Shown here piece after piece: positions 7,794 to 10,974 of a stretch of 10,974 bases of DNA. Numbering within the stretch: the first letter of the stretch is position 1; the number at the start of each line of letters is the position of its first letter. Made by a program: the position numbers and the translations under genes. The notes beneath the pieces were generated by a model. It worked only from the letters and a program-made list of their open reading frames with translations, was not told where the DNA came from and did no database searches. Origin of the DNA: Salinisphaera sp. UBA6602 (lineage in GTDB: Bacteria; Pseudomonadota; Gammaproteobacteria; Nevskiales; Salinisphaeraceae); assembly GCA_002433465.1 (NCBI GenBank), contig DJIE01000099.1, positions 1-10,974 on the forward strand, written 5' to 3'.

Positions 7794-8210
7794 TTAGCGG
7801 CAATTTGCCGGGCGATATTCAGAATCCAGAGTACCGCCGGTACAGGCCCAAGTGATACTGCCAGCACCCGTTGTAGGTGTGAAAATAATCGTTTCGCCGT
7901 CGATCGGGGTGCCGGAGTACGTAGTCGTAATAATGCCGCCAGTACCAACAGCGACTTGTCTTACGTTGTTGCCGGTAATGTCGCCCTGGGCAGGGAGGCC
8001 AGCTTGGTCATTGCTAGTCGGCAGCGTGCCTTGCGATTGATAGAACTCAGACACACCGGTTTTGGCGCTCGATGCGAGGCTAATACCCTCAGTCACCTTG
8101 GCGCGGGTTGTGTAGTTCTGATACTGCGGAATGGCGATGGCCGCCAGGATGCCGATGATCGCGACGACGATCATCAGTTCGATGAGTGTAAAGCCTTGCT
8201 GCTTTTGCAT
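7794..8210 (-). CDS. pilA: type IVa major pilin, PilA family
   Basis: Structural subunit of type IV pili, used for twitching, adhesion and DNA uptake. The 138-residue prepilin has the short leader MQKQQG, cut by prepilin peptidase before F7; mature residue 5 is E11, needed for assembly and N-methylation context, and the hydrophobic helix [17 protein letters not shown] follows. The mature protein is 132 residues, slightly short for the family. Two cysteines, C123 and C137, would close the C-terminal disulfide loop. Residues 90-127 hold 14 Ser/Thr out of 38, a possible glycosylation region, but the chain ends Cys-Arg, not the C-terminal Ser used by TfpO-type systems. ATG at 8210 follows a GGGGAAA-type ribosome site. 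Transcription is from a sigma-54 promoter at 8268-8283 and ends at 7724-7760. The usual pilB/C/D neighbours are not in the window. Confidence 0.95.
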   Translation of the reverse strand: MQKQQGFTLIELMIVVAIIGILAAIAIPQYQNYTTRAKVTEGISLASSAKTGVSEFYQSQGTLPTSNDQAGLPAQGDITGNNVRQVAVGTGGIITTTYSGTPIDGETIIFTPTTGAGSITWACTGGTLDSEYRPANCR

Positions 8211-8267
8211 TTGGTTTCCCCGTTTAGCGTGAAGAAGAGCGGCGTCTTTATGACGTACTGGCTATTC

Positions 8268-8283
8268 AGCATGGTCCGTGCCA
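8268..8283 (-). promoter_or_regulatory. sigma-54 (-24/-12) promoter of pilA
   Basis: The minus strand reads TGGCACGGACCATGCT, matching the RpoN consensus TGGCACG-N4-TTGCW at every fixed position except one (A for the first T of TTGC). GG and GC are at the required spacing. The predicted transcription start is near 8257, giving a leader of about 47 bases before the pilA ATG. Sigma-54 control of pilA by the PilS/PilR pair is known in Pseudomonas and relatives. Confidence 0.88.
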
Positions 8284-8321
8284 GCTTTATGCCGCTTTAT
8301 TTTCAATGGCCTCTGGCTGTA

Positions 8322-8338
8322 GTGACGCTTTTTGTCAT
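8322..8338 (-). promoter_or_regulatory. upstream activator palindrome, pilA-proximal copy
   Basis: GTGAC-GCTTTTT-GTCAT on the plus strand: an inverted repeat with one mismatch around a T-rich 7-base spacer. Its centre is at about -73 from the predicted pilA start, where sigma-54 activators usually bind. It contains the TGTC core reported for PilR boxes. Binding by a PilR-like protein is inferred. Confidence 0.55.
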
Positions 8339-8355
8339 TCTGCGCACGTCAGAAG

Positions 8356-8372
8356 GTGACGTTTTTTGTCAC
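8356..8372 (-). promoter_or_regulatory. upstream activator palindrome, pilA-distal copy
   Basis: GTGAC-GTTTTTT-GTCAC on the plus strand: a perfect 5-bp inverted repeat with the same 7-base T-rich spacer as the copy at 8322. The two copies start 34 bases apart, roughly three helical turns, which would place two activator dimers on the same DNA face. Centre at about -107 from the predicted pilA start. It touches the last base of the infA stop codon. Confidence 0.55.
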
Positions 8373-8590
8373 TAGCGGCCGCGGTAGGTGATACGCCCCT
8401 TGCTGAGGTCGTAGGGCGTGATCTGTACCGTGACGGTATCGCCGCGCAGGATGCGGATGTAGTGCTTGCGCATCTTGCCGGAAATATGGGCGGTGACGAT
8501 ATGTCCGTTTTCCAGCTTTACGCGGAAGGTGGTGTTAGGCAACGTCTCGACGACCGTGCCCTCCATCTCGATGTGGTCTTCTTTGGCCAT
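8372..8590 (-). CDS. infA: translation initiation factor IF-1
   Basis: IF-1, an essential S1/OB-fold protein that binds the 30S A site with IF-2 and IF-3 during initiation. The 72-residue product [19 protein letters not shown]... ending in KGRITYRGR is the full family length and nearly identical in pattern to other proteobacterial IF-1 proteins; [21 protein letters not shown] and DLSKGRI are all present. The frame is open 22 codons further up, but the conserved MAKED start at 8590 has AGGAG three bases before it and is certainly the right one. A sigma-70 promoter lies at 8628-8656. The gene follows aat by 87 bases, an arrangement known from other gammaproteobacteria; clpA, often next to it, is replaced here by pilA. 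No clear terminator follows, so some read-through into pilA is possible. Confidence 0.98.
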   Translation of the reverse strand: MAKEDHIEMEGTVVETLPNTTFRVKLENGHIVTAHISGKMRKHYIRILRGDTVTVQITPYDLSKGRITYRGR

Positions 8591-8627
8591 TGACTCCTGA
8601 TCTCGATTCTGACGGTTTAACCGGTGA

Positions 8628-8656
8628 ATTATCGGTGATTTCGGGTGGCGGTTCAA
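8628..8656 (-). promoter_or_regulatory. sigma-70 promoter of infA
   Basis: On the minus strand TTGAAC (8651-8656) and GATAAT (8628-8633) are separated by exactly 17 bases; each matches the -35 and -10 consensus at five or four of six positions. The start would fall near 8621, giving a leader of about 31 bases. It lies wholly in the aat-infA gap, so infA need not depend on aat transcription. Confidence 0.72.
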
Positions 8657-8677
8657 TCCTGCGGGTATGAAAGCCCG

Positions 8678-9418
8678 TCAGTCGCCAATATGTGCCGCGC
8701 TGGCGGGCACGTCGATATCGAACGCCCAGAGGCCCTGGGGTCCGGGTTTGTCGATGGACTGGCGCACGATCTTGAGGAACTTGCTGCGCGGCAGGTCGAT
8801 CGCGCCCATGCGGTAGAGATGGCCGGATCCCACCTGGCCGTCGAGCAGGGGAAAACCCCAGGCATGCAGTTGTCGTGCAAGCCAGACGAGTGCGATCTTG
8901 CTGGCGTCGCGCTCGCGCGAAAACATGGATTCGCCGAAGAACATGCGCCCGATCGCCACGCCATAGAGGCCGCCGATCAGCGAGCCGTCGCGCCATACCT
9001 CGATCGAATGGGCGTTGCCCAGCGCGTGCAGCTTGGCGTATGCGGCGCGCATTTCCGGGCCGAGCCAGGTGCCGGGGTTGCCGGCACGAACGGCGGCACA
9101 GTGGCTGATGACGCTATTGAAGTCCTCGTCGAGCGTAACCGCATAGTCGGCCTTGGCGAGGGTGCGCTTGAGGCGCCGCGAGACATGCATGGCGCCGGTG
9201 TCGAATACGGTCCGCGGATCGGGGCACCACCAGAGGATCGATTCGTCCGGGTTGTACCAGGGAAAGATGCCCTGCGCGTACGCACGGCGAAGGCGCGCGG
9301 GCGACAGGTCGCCGCCCATGGCGAGCAGGCCGTTCGGCTCGTCGAGCGCGAGTTCGGGATCGGGAAAGGCGCCGTCGGGCGTATTCGGATCCAGCCAGTA
9401 CACGCGTAGACCGCTCAC
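8678..9418 (-). CDS. aat: leucyl/phenylalanyl-tRNA--protein transferase
   Basis: Adds Leu or Phe from aminoacyl-tRNA to proteins with N-terminal Arg or Lys, marking them for ClpS/ClpAP degradation (bacterial N-degron pathway; cytoplasm). The 246-residue product has the family's diagnostic blocks: NGLLAMGGDLS (29-39), RAYAQGIFPWYNP (45-57), WWCPDPR (63-69; many members have Ser instead of Cys), NPGTWLGPEM (114-123), AHSIEVW (136-142), LIGGLYGVAIGRMFFGESMF (147-166) and SRERDASKIALVWL. Length is normal. The start is GTG at 9418, overlapping the upstream stop as GTGA, so translation is probably coupled to the preceding acetyltransferase-like gene. In Pseudomonas the order is aat-bpt-infA; here bpt is absent between them. 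Confidence 0.97.
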   Translation of the reverse strand: MSGLRVYWLDPNTPDGAFPDPELALDEPNGLLAMGGDLSPARLRRAYAQGIFPWYNPDESILWWCPDPRTVFDTGAMHVSRRLKRTLAKADYAVTLDEDFNSVISHCAAVRAGNPGTWLGPEMRAAYAKLHALGNAHSIEVWRDGSLIGGLYGVAIGRMFFGESMFSRERDASKIALVWLARQLHAWGFPLLDGQVGSGHLYRMGAIDLPRSKFLKIVRQSIDKPGPQGLWAFDIDVPASAAHIGD

Positions 9419-10557
9419 GTGTTCGGTGGCGCCTGGCCGGCGAAGTTGCTGCGTTCGCGCTGCTCGTTTTCGAAGGATTCCATCATCGCGGCTTCGCGCA
9501 GGCAGAAGTCGTCGATTGCGGCAGCGAGCTGTGGGTGGTCGATGACGTGATAGGACCAGGTCGGTACCGGCTCGAAACCGCGCCGAATCTTGTGCTCACC
9601 CTGGGCGCCCGCGTCAAAACAGGCCAGACCGTTTTCGATGCAGTATTCGATGCCGGCGTAGTAGCAGGTTTCGAAGTGCAGGCTGTGATAATCCGTTTCG
9701 CAGCCCCAGTGACGACCGTAGAGCGTATCGTCGCCGAGCATCATGAAGGCCATGCCGACCGGGCGGTCCCGGTGGTAGGCGACAAAGAAGCGCACGCGCT
9801 CACCCATGCGGTTGCATAATTGGGTAAAGAACTCCGGGGTAAGATACGGGGCCTGGCCGCGAATCGCATAGGTTCGGCCATAGAAAGCATAGAGTGTATC
9901 CCAGAGTTCGGCGTCGATTTCGTCGGGGCGTAGCACCTGTACCTGCACGCCGGCATCGTGCATGCGTTTGCGCTCGCGCCGTATCTCCTTGCGGCGTTTC
10001 GACGTCAGCTGTGCCAGGAAGGCGTCGAAGTCCGCATAGTCGCGGTTGTACCAGCGATACTGGCAACCGCGCCGCGCGCAGGCCCCGGCTTCGCTGAATT
10101 GCCGGGCCGAGTCGGCGTCGACAAACAGGCTATGCAGCGATGAGGCGCGATGTTCGCCCGGTAGGCGGGCCATGGCATGGGCGAGGGCGCGCCGGGCCTC
10201 GACATCCCGACCGAGAATGCGTGGGCCGCTGACCGGCGTGAACGGCACGGCGTTGAGCAGTTTGGGATAGTAGTCGAGTCCGACCTGGGCATAGGCATTG
10301 GCCCAGGCGAAGTCGAACACGAACTCGCCGTAGGAATGATGCTTTTCGTAGAGTGGGGCTGCGGCGATGGCTTCGCCGTTTTCGTTTTCAAGCAGGCAGT
10401 GGGCGGGCACCCAGCCATGGCTCTCGCCTACGCTACCGCTGGCCTCGAGCGCCGCAAGAAACCCGTGCCGAATGAACGGCTGCCCGCTGCCGCATAAACC
10501 GTCCCAGGTGGCCGCGGGCACGTCGAGAATGGAATCGACTTGTATGAGTCGGGCCAT
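9415..10557 (-). CDS. GNAT/FemAB-like acetyltransferase family protein (DUF482 type)
   Basis: A 380-residue soluble protein of the 'peptidoglycan biosynthesis/recognition' DUF482 family, with a GNAT-like fold related to FemAB. Its reaction has not been established to my knowledge. Recognisable family stretches are the early PFIRHGFLAALEASG (27-41), SYGEFVFDFAWANAY (75-89) with YYPKLLNAVPFTPVSGPR shortly after, the basic SKRRKEIRRERKRM block in the middle, and the late FDAGAQGEHKIRRGFEPVPTWSYH. The frame extends to ATG 10626, but I choose ATG 10557 (MARLIQVDSI), which gives the usual family length; the extra 23 residues are unlike the family. The ribosome site is weak at both. It overlaps aat by 4 bases, so the two are one transcription unit, an association seen in other gammaproteobacteria. 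Confidence 0.87.
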   Translation of the reverse strand: MARLIQVDSILDVPAATWDGLCGSGQPFIRHGFLAALEASGSVGESHGWVPAHCLLENENGEAIAAAPLYEKHHSYGEFVFDFAWANAYAQVGLDYYPKLLNAVPFTPVSGPRILGRDVEARRALAHAMARLPGEHRASSLHSLFVDADSARQFSEAGACARRGCQYRWYNRDYADFDAFLAQLTSKRRKEIRRERKRMHDAGVQVQVLRPDEIDAELWDTLYAFYGRTYAIRGQAPYLTPEFFTQLCNRMGERVRFFVAYHRDRPVGMAFMMLGDDTLYGRHWGCETDYHSLHFETCYYAGIEYCIENGLACFDAGAQGEHKIRRGFEPVPTWSYHVIDHPQLAAAIDDFCLREAAMMESFENEQRERSNFAGQAPPNT

Positions 10558-10664
10558 GAAAGCATCACATCGAAGAATTGAAACGGTTGCAAGCCGATAC
10601 GTCGACCGGGGCGGCCGATGATGCACGCCGCCGCGCGAACGCTGAAGTGTAGGGTTAGTACTTG

Positions 10665-10946
10665 GGGCCTGTTAATGCTAACGAAATCGCCGCGCAGCGG
10701 GCGATGTTCATGTAAGGCACTGCGCGGTAAGCGTGGTGTCGCTTTGCGACATGAGCGAGCTGCAATGCCGGATCGCGCACCTTGAATCGTTATTCAGGGG
10801 CCCCGCGTGCCGACGGGTTGCGTGCGAAAAATTCATCATGCCGCGTCGCGCGTCGTTCATTTGGCTCGCGCAACATGTTCGCTCGCGCCTTGGCCGGCGA
10901 ATTTCCGGACGGCAACGCGGCGAGTGGCGTGAGTGCTAACAGGCCC
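10665..10946. repeat. 282-bp stretch bounded by 10-bp inverted repeats, MITE-like
   Basis: GGGCCTGTTA at 10665-10674 is the exact reverse complement of TAACAGGCCC at 10937-10946. In addition TGCTAAC occurs in the same orientation next to both ends (10676-10682 and 10934-10940). Inside are a perfect TGTCGC-TTT-GCGACA hairpin (10737-10751) and a CCGCGCAG/CTGCGCGG pair (10690-10697 and 10720-10727). A small non-autonomous mobile element or intergenic repeat would look like this, but I see no target-site duplication, so this is tentative. Confidence 0.4.
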
Positions 10947-10947
10947 T

Positions 10948-10974
10948 AGGGAAGCTCTGCACAACCTGTCACGG
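10948..10974. mobile_element. possible left end of an insertion sequence
   Basis: The sequence after the inverted repeat, starting AGGGAAGCTCTGCACAAC, has the look of IS5-family terminal repeats that contain a TCTGCACAA-type core. Only 27 bases are visible and no transposase is in the window. This rests on memory of such ends and is weak. Confidence 0.2.

Larger units (their letters stand above)
10558..10974. other. gene-free stretch upstream of the acetyltransferase-like gene
   Basis: These 417 bases hold no coding frame I can support. They contain an element bounded by short inverted repeats (10665-10946), two internal hairpins, and an IS-end-like sequence at the right edge. A weak sigma-70-like pair for the minus-strand operon, TTAACA (10670-10675) and TACACT (10646-10651) with an 18-base spacer, overlaps the left repeat. 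The 68-codon frame at 10733-10939 is not convincing. No tRNA-like cloverleaf or CRISPR-like repeat is seen. Confidence 0.6.

Noticed and set aside
8662..8677. CGGG/CCCG hairpin just after the aat stop as a terminator
   Set aside because: Only a 4-bp stem and no U-run.
8645..9409. 254-codon plus-strand frame opposite aat
   Set aside because: Exact antisense shadow of a firmly identified gene in high-GC DNA; its product shows no recognisable motif.
10558..10626. N-terminal extension of the acetyltransferase-like gene from ATG 10626
   Set aside because: The extra 23 residues do not resemble the family, and MARLIQVDSI at 10557 gives the usual length.
10733..10939. 68-codon plus-strand frame with basic, Cys-containing product
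   Set aside because: No ribosome site, low-complexity arginine-rich translation typical of GC-rich noncoding DNA, and it lies wholly inside the inverted-repeat element.
10671..10946. Integron attC site, because of GCTAAC/GTTAGC-like ends
   Set aside because: The ends do not fit the GTTRRRY/RYYYAAC core sites, and no cassette gene or integrase is present.
10558..10974. tRNA gene, as often found near infA-aat in enterics
   Set aside because: No T-loop GTTCRA plus acceptor-stem pairing or CCA-linked cloverleaf found on either strand.

Overview
The window looks like a gammaproteobacterial chromosome segment. The evidence is a type IVa pilin gene with a sigma-54 promoter, an aat-infA pair, and a FemAB/DUF482-type acetyltransferase directly upstream of aat. 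I cannot name a genus. The window is a junction between a conserved housekeeping block (right third) and an accessory surface-polysaccharide block (left two thirds). Base composition changes with it: row 2101-2160 has 28 G+C of 60 and row 9301-9360 has 43 of 60.

Left, plus strand (1-3456): four closely packed genes run rightwards as one operon. They encode a GT4 glycosyltransferase cut by the window edge, a second GT4 glycosyltransferase, an APH/choline-kinase-fold phosphotransferase with a short N-lobe, and a class I SAM methyltransferase. Together they suggest cytoplasmic assembly of a glycan that may be phosphorylated or methylated.

Middle, minus strand (8210 down to 3495): the pilin gene pilA is followed, in transcription order, by a 647-residue multi-membrane-span protein with a C-terminal TPR region, a GT2 polyprenyl-phosphate-sugar synthase-like protein with two C-terminal membrane helices, and a MOP/Wzx-type flippase. 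The large protein resembles GT-C glycosyltransferases of the TMTC/bacterial TPR type. The two operons converge at 3457-3494. The most interesting reading is a pilin (or other secreted-protein) O-glycosylation module: the GT2 makes a lipid-linked sugar, the GT4 enzymes build on a lipid carrier, the flippase moves it across the membrane, and the TMTC-like GT-C transfers sugar to a Thr/Ser-rich pilin. This is inference from sequence and neighbourhood.

pilA carries a near-perfect sigma-54 -24/-12 element and two matching upstream palindromes (GTGAC-N7-GTCAC type), placed where a PilR-like activator would bind. A strong bidirectional terminator separates pilA from the GT-C gene, so the glycosylation genes should be expressed far less than pilin.

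Right, minus strand (10557 down to 8372): the DUF482 acetyltransferase-like gene overlaps aat by 4 bases, and infA follows with its own sigma-70 promoter. No bpt gene lies between aat and infA. The right end (10558-10974) has no convincing gene. It holds a ~282-bp stretch bounded by 10-bp inverted repeats and containing internal hairpins, and possibly the beginning of an insertion sequence at the edge.
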